A model generated the notes under the pieces. That model saw nothing but the letters and a program-made list of their open reading frames with translations, searched no databases and was not told the origin of the DNA. Both the position numbers and the translations under genes were made by a program. A DNA stretch of 57,881 nucleotides from Pseudooctadecabacter sp. (GTDB lineage: Bacteria; Pseudomonadota; Alphaproteobacteria; Rhodobacterales; Rhodobacteraceae). The DNA is taken from positions 1-57,881 of the forward strand of contig NZ_JAHDGE010000008.1 of assembly GCF_020627745.1 (NCBI RefSeq), given 5' to 3'. Shown one piece after another: positions 9,286-16,428 of the stretch; positions within the stretch are counted from its first letter, which is position 1; the number at the start of each line of letters is the position of its first letter.

Positions 9286-9882
9286 ATGTTCACAGGGATC
9301 ATCACAGACGTAGGCGAGATTTTGGCGCTGGAGAACCGCGGCGATCTGCGCGCGCGGATCGGCACCGGGTATGACATCGCGGGCATCGACATCGGCGCGT
9401 CCATTGCATCGGACGGGGTGTGTCTGACGGTGGTGGACAAAGGCACCGACCCGCGCGGCTGGTATGACGTGGACATCTCGGCCGAGACGGTGAACCTGAC
9501 GTCCCTGTCGGCTTGGGTGGTCGGCAAACGGGTCAATCTGGAACGTGCGCTCAAGGTGGGCGATGAATTGGGCGGGCACATCGTGTCGGGCCATGTGGAC
9601 GGCGTGGCAGACATCGTGGACATGCGCGACGAAGGCGACAGCACCCGCGTGACGCTGCAGGCACCGGACGATCTGGCACGCTTTATCGCGCCCAAAGGCT
9701 CCGTTGCGCTCAACGGCACCTCCCTGACCGTGAACGAAGTCGACGGCGCGCGCTTCGGCATCAATTTCATCCCCCACACCAAGACCGTGACAACATGGGG
9801 CGATGCGCAGGTCGGGGACGCTGTGAACCTTGAGGTCGACACAATGGCCCGCTACGTGGCGCGACTGGCGGACTACAGATGA
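9286..9882 (+). CDS. ribE: Riboflavin synthase, alpha chain
   Basis: This enzyme dismutates two molecules of 6,7-dimethyl-8-ribityllumazine into riboflavin. The 198-residue protein begins with the invariant MFTGI and contains two lumazine-binding repeats, the first around SIASDGVCLTVVD and SAETVNLTSL, the second around GHIVSGHVDGVADI, GSVALNGTSLTVNEV and NFIPHTKTVT. Length is typical. The stop overlaps the next ATG. I saw no FMN riboswitch in the 148 bases upstream, so expression is probably constitutive or coupled to neighbours. Confidence 0.97.
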   Translation: MFTGIITDVGEILALENRGDLRARIGTGYDIAGIDIGASIASDGVCLTVVDKGTDPRGWYDVDISAETVNLTSLSAWVVGKRVNLERALKVGDELGGHIVSGHVDGVADIVDMRDEGDSTRVTLQAPDDLARFIAPKGSVALNGTSLTVNEVDGARFGINFIPHTKTVTTWGDAQVGDAVNLEVDTMARYVARLADYR

Positions 9883-10109
9883 CTGCCCCCAAACCCCTTG
9901 TCGTCGCCTCCCTCGAAGATGATACCGGCGACCGCTGTGTGGATATCATCCAACGTGGCGACGCAGATTTCACCTACGCCGAATGCCGCCGCGATCCCGA
10001 AGACAGCCACGGCTGGCGCCGCCTGTCCGCCGCCGACGGCCCGTCCTTCAAAACCCAATTCGCAGCCTACTCCGCCGCGATCCGCGACATTCCCTGGCTG
10101 ATTGACTGA
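9879..10109 (+). CDS. Small conserved-looking protein in the riboflavin operon
   Basis: A 76-residue acidic protein overlapping the ribE stop by four bases (ATGA) and lying before ribB. It reads as a compact soluble domain: an N-terminal strand LVVASLEDD, CVDII and CRRDPEDSHGW with two cysteines, and a C-terminal helix ending in IPWLID. There is no signal peptide or membrane segment. I do not recognise the family. Tight coupling to ribE suggests a link to flavin supply or simply operon carriage. Codon use and GC match the neighbours. Confidence 0.7.
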   Translation: MTAPKPLVVASLEDDTGDRCVDIIQRGDADFTYAECRRDPEDSHGWRRLSAADGPSFKTQFAAYSAAIRDIPWLID

Positions 10110-10118
10110 CACCAACCG

Positions 10119-10160
10119 CTTCATCTTGGCCAATACAACTCCCCCCGGAGGGCCGGTCTG
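10119..10160 (+). repeat. Intergenic repeat family A, copy 2
   Basis: Contains TTCATCTTGGCCAATACAACT followed by CCCCCCGGAGGGCCG, matching the copy near 26532 over about 40 bases (inverted there). It starts about ten bases after the stop of the 76-residue gene. Confidence 0.75.
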
Positions 10161-10240
10161 CCAAATAACCCCCCGTCCCATGTCTTTCCAAACCCTGCGC
10201 CACGGGCTATCTGACGCCAAAGCCCGTAAAAGGACGCCAC

Positions 10241-11371
10241 ATGAGCGATATGTTCGAAGCCCCAGGACCGGTTGAAACCGACTACCGCGACGCGATTTCC
10301 TCAATCGAGGAGATCATCGACGACGCACGCAATGGACGCATGTTCATTCTGGTGGATCATGAGGACCGCGAGAATGAGGGCGATCTGGTGATCCCCGCGC
10401 AGATGGCCACACCGGATGCGATCAATTTCATGGCGACCCACGGGCGCGGGCTGATCTGTCTGACACTGCCAGCCGAACGTCTGGATGCGCTGGGCCTCAG
10501 CCTGATGTCGACCCACAATTCGTCGCGGCATGAAACCGCCTTCACCGTGTCCATCGAAGCGCGTGAGGGCGTGACCACGGGCATCTCCGCCGCCGACCGC
10601 GCACGCACCGTTAGCGTCGCCATCGACCCCACCAAAGGCCCGCAGGACATTGCGACCCCCGGCCATGTGTTCCCGCTGCGCGCGCGCGCAGGCGGTGTGC
10701 TTGTCCGCGCGGGCCACACGGAAGCAGCGGTGGATATTTCCCGCCTCGCCGGGCTGAACGCCTCCGGTGTGATCTGTGAGATCATGAAGGACGACGGTGA
10801 AATGGCGCGGCTGCCCGATCTGGTCGCCTTCGCCCAGTTGCACGGGCTGAAAATTGGCACCATCAGCGACCTGATCGCCTATCGTCGCCGCAACGACAAT
10901 CTGGTGCGCGTACAGGCCGAAGAAACCATCACGTCGGAATTTGGCGGCGACTGGCAGATGAAAGTCTACGCCGATGAAACACACGGCGACGAACACATCG
11001 TGCTGACCAAAGGCGATATCACCGGTGACGCGCCAGTGTTGGTGCGCATGCATTCCATGGATCCGATGCTGGATGTGGTGGGTGCAGGCCCCAAGGGCCG
11101 CACAGCCGAATTTGGCGAGGCGATGAAACGCGTGGCCGAAGAAGGACGCGGCGTTGTCGTTCTGCTGCGCGACACCTCGATGAAGATCGTGGCCCACGAC
11201 GAAGTCTCCCCCCAGACCTTGCGGCAATACGGGCTTGGGGCGCAGATCCTCAGCTCGCTGGGTCTGGGCCAGATCGAACTGCTGACCAATTCGCCGCGCC
11301 CCAAGATCGTCGGGCTTGAGGCCTACGGGCTGGAAATCGTCGGCACGCGCAAAATTTCGGAGCTTGGATAA
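10241..11371 (+). CDS. ribB: DHBP synthase RibB with a degenerate GTP cyclohydrolase II domain
   Basis: The N-terminal ~210 residues are a 3,4-dihydroxy-2-butanone 4-phosphate synthase: the acidic loop DHEDRENEGDLV, the AGVLVRAGHTEAAVD-type block and VICEIM are intact. The C-terminal ~165 residues align with RibA but lack its active site: where RibA has HSECLTGD and LRCDCG with three zinc cysteines, residues 271-278 read HSMDPMLD and no cysteines follow; RQEGRNIG is replaced by RDTSMKIV. So only RibB activity is expected, as in the known RibBX-type hybrids. The enzyme supplies the four-carbon unit that RibH uses. Confidence 0.93.
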   Translation: MSDMFEAPGPVETDYRDAISSIEEIIDDARNGRMFILVDHEDRENEGDLVIPAQMATPDAINFMATHGRGLICLTLPAERLDALGLSLMSTHNSSRHETAFTVSIEAREGVTTGISAADRARTVSVAIDPTKGPQDIATPGHVFPLRARAGGVLVRAGHTEAAVDISRLAGLNASGVICEIMKDDGEMARLPDLVAFAQLHGLKIGTISDLIAYRRRNDNLVRVQAEETITSEFGGDWQMKVYADETHGDEHIVLTKGDITGDAPVLVRMHSMDPMLDVVGAGPKGRTAEFGEAMKRVAEEGRGVVVLLRDTSMKIVAHDEVSPQTLRQYGLGAQILSSLGLGQIELLTNSPRPKIVGLEAYGLEIVGTRKISELG

Positions 11372-11487
11372 GTGGTGTTTCCTGCTCAAACGACGCGATT
11401 ACACCGCTCGAACGCGTTTGCTGCGCAAACGCTGCCTTTCAAGGCGCACCGCGCCATCATGATATTCTGATTCAGGAAACCACAGAT

Positions 11488-12027
11488 ATGGCCGGACCCT
11501 CCCACTACATCATCCCCACGCCAAAGGTGGACCGCGAAACCAAGCTGCTGATCGTGATTTCGCCGTACTACAAGGATATCGCGGACAACATGCTGGCCGG
11601 TGCTGTGGCCGAGATCGAAGCCGCAGGCGCCACCCATGAGGTGATCGAGGTTCCCGGCGCGTTGGAAATTCCCACCGCCATCGGCATCGCCGAACGGATG
11701 AGCAATTTTGACGGCTACGTGGCCCTTGGCTGCGTCATCCGCGGTGAGACGACCCACTACGACACGGTCTGCAACGACAGCTCCCGCGCATTGCAACTGC
11801 TGGGATTGCAGGGGCTGTGCATCGGCAACGGCATCCTGACCGTGGAAAACCACGAACAGGCTGCCGTCCGCGCTGATCCTTCGGATCAGAATAAAGGCGG
11901 CGGGGCTGCGGCTGCGGCCTTGCACCTGATTGCCCTGGCCCGTAAGTGGGGCCGCGCGACAGGCGGCGTTGGGTTTTCCAGCGACGTCCTGATGGCAGGC
12001 AAAATGGACGGCACACCCACAGCATGA
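11488..12027 (+). CDS. ribH: 6,7-dimethyl-8-ribityllumazine synthase
   Basis: RibH condenses the RibB product with the RibD-derived pyrimidine to give lumazine, the substrate of RibE. The 179-residue protein carries the PGALEIP motif, GCVIRGETTHYD with the catalytic His, NGILTVEN and NKGGGAAAAAL. Length is at the long end of the family because of a short C-terminal tail. It is followed by nusB with an ATGA overlap, the usual ribH-nusB arrangement. A 116-base gap precedes it after ribB. Confidence 0.96.
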   Translation: MAGPSHYIIPTPKVDRETKLLIVISPYYKDIADNMLAGAVAEIEAAGATHEVIEVPGALEIPTAIGIAERMSNFDGYVALGCVIRGETTHYDTVCNDSSRALQLLGLQGLCIGNGILTVENHEQAAVRADPSDQNKGGGAAAAALHLIALARKWGRATGGVGFSSDVLMAGKMDGTPTA

Positions 12028-12506
12028 ACGACACCCCTTCGAACCAGTCCGGCAATCAACGTCGCAAGATGAAGTCCGCCTCGCGACTTTATGCGGTGCA
12101 GGCACTGTTCCAGATGGAACACAGCGGCCAGACGCTGGACGCCGTCACGGCAGAGTTTCTGAATTTCCGGTTCGGGGAGACCTATGACGGGGCGGAGATG
12201 ATCGACGGCGACATCTCGCATTTCAAGATGTTGGTCGAACGGGCGGTGGATCATCAGGTCAAGATCGACCAGTTGACCGACCGTGCGCTGGTTGCCCGCT
12301 GGCCACTGGGCCGGATTGATCCGACGTTGCGGGCTTTGTTCCGTGCGGCCGGCGTCGAACTGATCGGGCGCGACACCCCGCCCAAAGTGGCAATTTCGGA
12401 ATATGTGGACGTGGCGAAAGCGTTTTTTGATGCGGGCGACGAGCCGAAGTTCGTGAATGCCGTGCTGGATCACATGGCCCGTGAAGTGAAACCCGACGCC
12501 TTTTAA
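12024..12506 (+). CDS. nusB: Transcription antitermination factor NusB
   Basis: NusB binds boxA RNA with NusE/S10 during rRNA antitermination. The 160-residue all-helical protein shows the family pattern: SASRLYAVQALFQMEHSG at the N terminus, then ARWPLGRIDPTLRALFRAA and ISEYVDVAKAF, with KFVNAVLDHMARE at the end. ATG 12024 overlaps the ribH stop, and the longer reading frame upstream lies within ribH. A family A repeat and a gene-free stretch follow. Confidence 0.95.
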   Translation: MNDTPSNQSGNQRRKMKSASRLYAVQALFQMEHSGQTLDAVTAEFLNFRFGETYDGAEMIDGDISHFKMLVERAVDHQVKIDQLTDRALVARWPLGRIDPTLRALFRAAGVELIGRDTPPKVAISEYVDVAKAFFDAGDEPKFVNAVLDHMAREVKPDAF

Positions 12507-12542
12507 GGCGAAACGCGCGATCTGCCAGTGCGCGGGTCCCCT

Positions 12543-12589
12543 GTTTCATCTGGCCCGAAAAACTCCCCCCGGAGGGCCGCTTTCCATCT
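12543..12589 (+). repeat. Intergenic repeat family A, copy 3
   Basis: GTTTCATCTGGCCCGAAAAACT continues into CCCCCCGGAGGGCCGCTTTCCATC, nearly identical to copy 1 near 4482. It begins about 35 bases after the nusB stop and ends just before the probable 6S RNA. Confidence 0.75.
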
Positions 12590-12611
12590 GGTCAACCATC
12601 GCGGTTAGGGT

Positions 12612-12773
12612 GGCGGGCCCCGCAGCGACCGTAGAGGTCTAATTCCCGAGGACCTGTATGTACAGGTGGGGACCAGGTAACGTGACCAGGGCCACGACAG
12701 CGCCAGCCCCCTCGGATTTGCTTAAGGCCACTGGAATGTTGCCTCATGTTTACGAGAAGAGCAGAAGCCCGCC
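12612..12773 (+). ncRNA. ssrS: Probable 6S RNA
   Basis: Within the largest gene-free stretch, a 162-base segment folds like 6S RNA, the RNA that binds sigma-70 RNA polymerase by mimicking an open promoter. The ends pair (GGCGGGC 12612-12618 with GCCCGCC 12767-12773), and GAGG near 12632 can pair with CCTC 12742-12745. An asymmetric unpaired bubble follows, then a terminal arm closes with CCGAGG (12646-12651) and CCTCGG (12710-12715). The arm contains an ACCTGTA/TACAGGT sub-hairpin. Size and rod-bubble-arm order fit 6S; the primary sequence was judged by eye only. A covariance-model search (Rfam 6S) would settle it. Confidence 0.6.
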
Positions 12774-12830
12774 ACCATCAGACGTAGTGCGTGGGGGGGT
12801 GGCGTACAAGGGCGCGTGCCGCGGGCGGGG

Positions 12831-12853
12831 GCCAAAATTCGAAGAATTTTGGC
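12831..12853. repeat. Perfect 10-bp hairpin palindrome
   Basis: GCCAAAATTC (12831-12840) pairs perfectly with GAATTTTGGC (12844-12853) around a GAA loop. It is AT-rich in a very GC-rich setting and lacks a T-tract. It lies between the probable 6S RNA and mmcB and could be a terminator, an RNA-processing site or a mobile-palindrome relic. Confidence 0.7.
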
Positions 12854-12897
12854 GGCGGGACCGGAGGCGGCAGCCCTTGGGCATCGAGGGGGTGTTT

Positions 12898-12926
12898 TGA
12901 GTATTTTTGGCAAAACGAAACGAGGG
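12898..12926 (+). repeat. Intergenic repeat family B, degenerate copy
   Basis: TGAGTATTTTTGGCAAAACGAAAC matches the right half of the copy at 20237, sharing GTATTT and GGCAAAACGAAAC. The GC hairpin half is missing or diverged here. Confidence 0.65.
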
Positions 12927-12940
12927 GGTCCGTCATGGCC

Positions 12941-12970
12941 TTGACCGATGTTCATGAATTGTTCATGTTT
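12941..12970 (+). promoter_or_regulatory. LexA (SOS) box and promoter of mmcB
   Basis: GTTC-ATGAATT-GTTC at 12950-12964 is an exact match to the alphaproteobacterial LexA operator GTTC-N7-GTTC. A -35-like TTGACC (12941-12946) lies upstream, and with 17-18 bases spacing the -10 falls at about 12964-12970, so LexA would sit in the spacer. Transcription would start at or next to the mmcB ATG (12976), implying a leaderless or nearly leaderless mRNA. Confidence 0.85.
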
Positions 12971-12975
12971 GGAAC

Positions 12976-13437
12976 ATGCCTGATGATCTGATGCACCCAG
13001 ACGCCCTGATGCAGCCCGGCCAGCTTTTGGCGCGGGGGGTTTGTCGTCATCTGCGGGCTCTGAATTTTGTCTGTGTCGAGGAACTGGTGCCCGCGCGCGG
13101 GTTGCGCGTCGACGTGATGGCATTGGGACCCAAAGGTGAGGTCTGGGTGGTGGAGTGCAAATCAAGCCGTGCGGATTTCCAGTCAGACTGCAAATGGCAG
13201 GGTTATCTGGAGTGGTGCGACCGGTTTTTCTGGGCTGTAGACGGGGCTTTCCCGACCGAGCTGTTGCCCGAGGACACGGGGCTTATTCTGGCGGATGCCT
13301 ATGATGCGGAGATCGTGCGCATGGGGCCTGAAGACAAACTGGCGCCTGCGCGTCGCAAGGTCATGGTGCAGAAATTTGCCCGCACGGCGGCGATGCGGTT
13401 GCAGGCGTTGCGGGATCCGGCGGCCCCGCTGGGTTAA
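12976..13437 (+). CDS. mmcB: MmcB-family DNA repair protein
   Basis: A 153-residue protein of the MmcB family, known in Caulobacter as an SOS-induced gene for mitomycin C resistance. The fold looks like a PD-(D/E)XK nuclease: RVDVMALG supplies the Asp and VVECKSSRADFQSD the E-x-K. It probably acts on interstrand crosslinks or other DNA lesions. ATG 12976 is 11 bases after the LexA box; ATG 12991 is an alternative. Its stop is interlocked with that of the convergent transporter gene (TTAA, 13434-13437). Confidence 0.9.
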   Translation: MPDDLMHPDALMQPGQLLARGVCRHLRALNFVCVEELVPARGLRVDVMALGPKGEVWVVECKSSRADFQSDCKWQGYLEWCDRFFWAVDGAFPTELLPEDTGLILADAYDAEIVRMGPEDKLAPARRKVMVQKFARTAAMRLQALRDPAAPLG

Positions 13438-14258
13438 CGTCGGCCCTTTTGCACAAGGGCCAGACCGGCAAGGCCGGAGGTCAGGATCAGGGCAAGTCCG
13501 AGGATGCTGACCGGATCGGGCACATCGTTGAACACCAGATATCCGATGGCCGTGGCCGAGATCAGTTGCAGATAGATCAGCGGCGCAATGACGCTGCTGT
13601 CTGTTGTTTTGCTGGCCAGAACCACCAGCAGGTTGCCGGCCGCCGAGGCCAGCGCGCTGAGAACGACAAGGCTGAACAGCGGCGCGCTGATCGTGTCGGG
13701 CCATGCGGACAGGCCGAAGGGGGCAAGGATCACTGCGCCGATGACAAGCTGCGTCATCAGCAAAAGCCGGGGACGGTATCTTTGCGCCACAACGCGGGTG
13801 GTGGTCAGAAAGCCGCCATAAAGCAGACCCGCGGCCAGTGCGAAAAACAGCCCCGGTGTTGCCCCGAAGCCCGGTTTGACGACAAGCATGACGCCGGCGA
13901 ACCCCAACACCAACAAGGCCGAACGTGCCGGTGTGATCTGTTCCTTCAACACCAGCGCCGACAGCACATAGGCCACCACCGGATTGATAAACATGGCCCC
14001 GAATGCATTGGCGATGGGTTCGGTGCGCAGGGCAGTCAGGATACACGCGATTCCGCCCGCGATCAGGACCGCACGCAGCCAGACCAGCGGGTCCTTGAGG
14101 GCGGGCATATCCGCCTGTGTCAGCCCCATAAACGGGGCCAGAACCACAGCGGCAAGGGCAAACCGCGTCCAGGCGACAAAGAGGGGGTTGAACCCGTCCT
14201 GCGTCAACATCTTGCCTGCGGTGTCCCCGATAACGATGCAGGTCATGGCCACGAACAC
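13434..14258 (-). CDS. DMT-superfamily (EamA) transporter
   Basis: An inner-membrane permease of the drug/metabolite transporter superfamily with about ten hydrophobic segments in two EamA repeats: the first around WLRAVLIAGGIACILTALR and MFINPVVAYVLSALVLKEQIT, the second around VIAPLIYLQLISATAIGYLVF. The substrate is not predictable. The start is uncertain: the frame is open far upstream, but only GTG 14258, GTG 14252 or ATG 14246 fall near the first membrane helix; a CTG at 14303 would retain LWQIAATVF and overlap the gene upstream. I use GTG 14258, giving 274 residues, which may be a few residues short. Confidence 0.8.
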   Translation of the reverse strand: MFVAMTCIVIGDTAGKMLTQDGFNPLFVAWTRFALAAVVLAPFMGLTQADMPALKDPLVWLRAVLIAGGIACILTALRTEPIANAFGAMFINPVVAYVLSALVLKEQITPARSALLVLGFAGVMLVVKPGFGATPGLFFALAAGLLYGGFLTTTRVVAQRYRPRLLLMTQLVIGAVILAPFGLSAWPDTISAPLFSLVVLSALASAAGNLLVVLASKTTDSSVIAPLIYLQLISATAIGYLVFNDVPDPVSILGLALILTSGLAGLALVQKGRR

Positions 14259-14289
14259 GGTTGCGGCTATCTGCCAAAGCGGGGGTGAT

Positions 14290-14478
14290 TTATCCCTGAA
14301 CAGCGCGTGCGGCCTTGGCGGCGGCGAGGATATCCTCGGCGATTTCCTCGGCCTCTTCGGGGGTGAAATCCATCGGGACCTCGAACTGGCCTGCATCCAC
14401 GAACAAACGGACCTGACCCAGATCGGTCGGCCCGATCTGAAGGCTGGCTTCGATATTGCTGTCGTCGTTGATACCCAT
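14290..14478 (-). CDS. DUF6324-like small protein
   Basis: A 62-residue acidic protein: an N-terminal half with IGPTDLGQVRLFVDA that looks like beta strands, then PMDFTPEEAEEIAEDIL, an acidic amphipathic helix. I believe it belongs to a small Rhodobacteraceae family annotated as DUF6324, of unknown role. It directly precedes the DMT transporter gene on the same strand and is likely co-transcribed with it. Confidence 0.75.
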   Translation of the reverse strand: MGINDDSNIEASLQIGPTDLGQVRLFVDAGQFEVPMDFTPEEAEEIAEDILAAAKAARAVQG

Positions 14479-14578
14479 GCGGTCCGGTCCTTCGGCTGCG
14501 TTGCGACTGATCTAGCGCGGGGGGCGGGCAAATGGCAAGGGCAGGGGCGATCGGGTGCGAAAAGCGTGGGCAAGCCTC

Positions 14579-14607
14579 TTGCAATCGGCGTGCGGTCTGG
14601 CTAAATC
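14579..14607 (+). promoter_or_regulatory. Promoter of tRNA-His
   Basis: TTGCAA (14579-14584), a 17-base spacer and TAAATC (14602-14607) resemble a sigma-70 promoter with four of six matches in each box. The predicted start is a few bases upstream of the mature tRNA 5' end. Confidence 0.6.
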
Positions 14608-14616
14608 CGCCCGTGT

Positions 14617-14693
14617 GCCGCCTTAGCTCAGTAGGTTAGAGCGCTTGATTGTGGATCAAGAGGTCCCTGGTTCGAGACCAGGAGGTGGTACCA
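14617..14693 (+). tRNA. tRNA-His (GTG)
   Basis: The cloverleaf is complete: acceptor GCCGCCT/AGGTGGT with two G-U pairs, D stem GCTC/GAGC, anticodon stem CTTGA/TCAAG with loop TTGTGGA (anticodon GTG at 14651-14653), T stem CCTGG/CCAGG with TTCGAGA, and an encoded CCA. The discriminator base 73 is A and the base before position 1 is T, so the usual G-1:C73 identity pair is absent, as established for one alphaproteobacterial clade. A C-run and T-tract follow. Confidence 0.96.
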
Positions 14694-14789
14694 CCCCCCC
14701 TTTTTCGTGCGCATGCGCGGTTGGCCTGGTCCTATGGCTTGTCAGATGTCGCGTCAGATGCCACGCTGTTGCCCATTTGGGGGTGTGGC

Positions 14790-16223
14790 ATGAAACAGCT
14801 GTCGGGAATGGACGCACTGCCGGTGCTGGCCGATGCGCTGGATGAGGGTCACGCGGGGCTTGTGGCCTTTTCCGACAAACTGCGTGCAGTCGATGACGTC
14901 CCGTCGTTCTGGTTTGACGACGCCCCTGTCTGGGTGGTGGACAGAGAGGACACCCTCGACCCCTGGCCTGTGCAGGCGGTCGGGTCGCGCAAGATTGCGC
15001 TTGCCTGCGCCACAGGCACGAGGGCATTCATCCTTCCGGCCGAAGTTTTTCGGGCGCATGTGAGCGCGCATCTGTCCGCGCCCCTGTCGGATGCGGAACA
15101 TCAGGTCCTGCTGGATTTGGCGTGCGGCTTGTCGGTCGATGAGAGTGCAGCGCGTGCGGGGGTCGCGGTGTCGACGCGGCGCAAGCAATTGCAAGGGACG
15201 TTTCGCAAGCTTGCCGTCGATACGCAGGCGGCGATGGTTGGGCTGGCCGGTCAGGTGGCGCACCGGCTGGTGGCCAGACTGTCGGCGCTGCACCGATCCG
15301 GCGATGCGGGTTTTGGCCCCTACCGCGCGTTCCTTCCCGCAGGTGTGCGCTGTGCCGCAGTCGAACGCGGCGATGGTGCAACGGTGCGCTATCTGGACAT
15401 GGGGCCTGTGTCGGGGCGGGTCGTGATGGTGCTGCATCCGATGGTGTTTCCGGACATCCACGCGGAGGATGTCGCGCTTTTTCATGAACTTGGGCTGCGG
15501 GCAATCTGGCCCGTCCGTCCCCGTTGTCTCAGCCAGTCGGCCCTGAAGTCGGGCACATGGCAGGACCATTGTGACGCCGCTGTCGCGGATTGCGCCGCCG
15601 TGTTGGAGGCTGTTTCCGCAGCCCCGGTGCCGGTTGTGGCCCTGGTGTCTTCTGGCGGGTATGCCACAACGCTGGCGGCGCGGCATCCGCACAGCGTGGC
15701 ACAGATCGACTTTGTCTCGACCTGTTATTCGGCAGGCCGGACGCGGACACGGGACGGATATTTCGGGGATTTTCTGGTGCGGGCGCTGCGCCAGAACGGG
15801 CGGATGGCGATGGTGTTTGCCCAGCACCTCTCGGGGGCGGTTTTCGATCTGCCGCGACTGGAACGGACGGTGCGCCGCATTTTTCGCGGCAGCGCTGCGG
15901 ATAAGGTTGTTCTGGACAGCGTCTTCAGCGATGCGCAGAAAGCGGCGCGGCTGAAATATGCGGTGCGACAGTCCATAGGGTCGATCCGTCATGATTATCT
16001 GGGGCAGGTGCATTTCGACTGGGACGATGCGCGGCGTTTGCCGGTGACCAAACAGTTCTGGCACGGTGCGCAGGATCGGGTTCACGATCTGGAGGATCTG
16101 ACGCGGCTGGCCGACTATGTGTCCGGCAGGCCCCCGCAGGTCATGGCGGAGATGGGGCATCTGACCGAGGGTGCGTCCCTGCGGTCTGTGCTACGTGCCA
16201 TTGCGGGCACATACCCCATTTGA
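14790..16223 (+). CDS. LuxR-type HTH / alpha-beta hydrolase fusion
   Basis: A 477-residue cytoplasmic protein with three parts: an N-terminal ~95-residue domain (WFDDAPVWVVDRED, AFILPAEVF), a LuxR-family helix-turn-helix at about 99-151 (LSDAEHQVLLDLACGLSVDE, then STRRKQLQGTFRKL), and an alpha/beta-hydrolase domain from about 195. A possible nucleophile lies in VSSGGY (residues 287-290), an Asp in HGAQDRVHD, and a His in EMGHLTEG near the end. It may be a transcriptional regulator whose hydrolase-fold domain binds or turns over a small ligand. The frame runs back through the tRNA; ATG 14790, preceded by GGGGGTG, is the first sensible start. Confidence 0.78.
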   Translation: MKQLSGMDALPVLADALDEGHAGLVAFSDKLRAVDDVPSFWFDDAPVWVVDREDTLDPWPVQAVGSRKIALACATGTRAFILPAEVFRAHVSAHLSAPLSDAEHQVLLDLACGLSVDESAARAGVAVSTRRKQLQGTFRKLAVDTQAAMVGLAGQVAHRLVARLSALHRSGDAGFGPYRAFLPAGVRCAAVERGDGATVRYLDMGPVSGRVVMVLHPMVFPDIHAEDVALFHELGLRAIWPVRPRCLSQSALKSGTWQDHCDAAVADCAAVLEAVSAAPVPVVALVSSGGYATTLAARHPHSVAQIDFVSTCYSAGRTRTRDGYFGDFLVRALRQNGRMAMVFAQHLSGAVFDLPRLERTVRRIFRGSAADKVVLDSVFSDAQKAARLKYAVRQSIGSIRHDYLGQVHFDWDDARRLPVTKQFWHGAQDRVHDLEDLTRLADYVSGRPPQVMAEMGHLTEGASLRSVLRAIAGTYPI

Positions 16224-16428
16224 GGTACCCGCAGGTTTTTACGTGTTTTCAAGGTCCGGCCGCTGGCTCAGGTTCGGGCCATTGAAACACGCCGCGTGAT
16301 GTTCTGCCTTTGACGTCAGTCCGTTGGCGGGACGCTGAACAGTGCGGACCCGTCGGGGCCTGTGACGGGCTGGTGACGGGCCTGTGACGGGGCTGGATGG
16401 CGCGGACAACCGGAAGGATTTAACAACG

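Noticed and set aside
12658-12900. Open frames of 66-80 codons in the nusB-mmcB gap
   Set aside because: Low-complexity, Arg/Gly-rich, no ribosome-binding site, and overlying the probable 6S RNA.
14683-14705. GGTGGTACCACC palindrome as a terminator after tRNA-His
   Set aside because: It is formed by the acceptor end plus CCA with no loop; only the C-run and T-tract remain as a weak signal.
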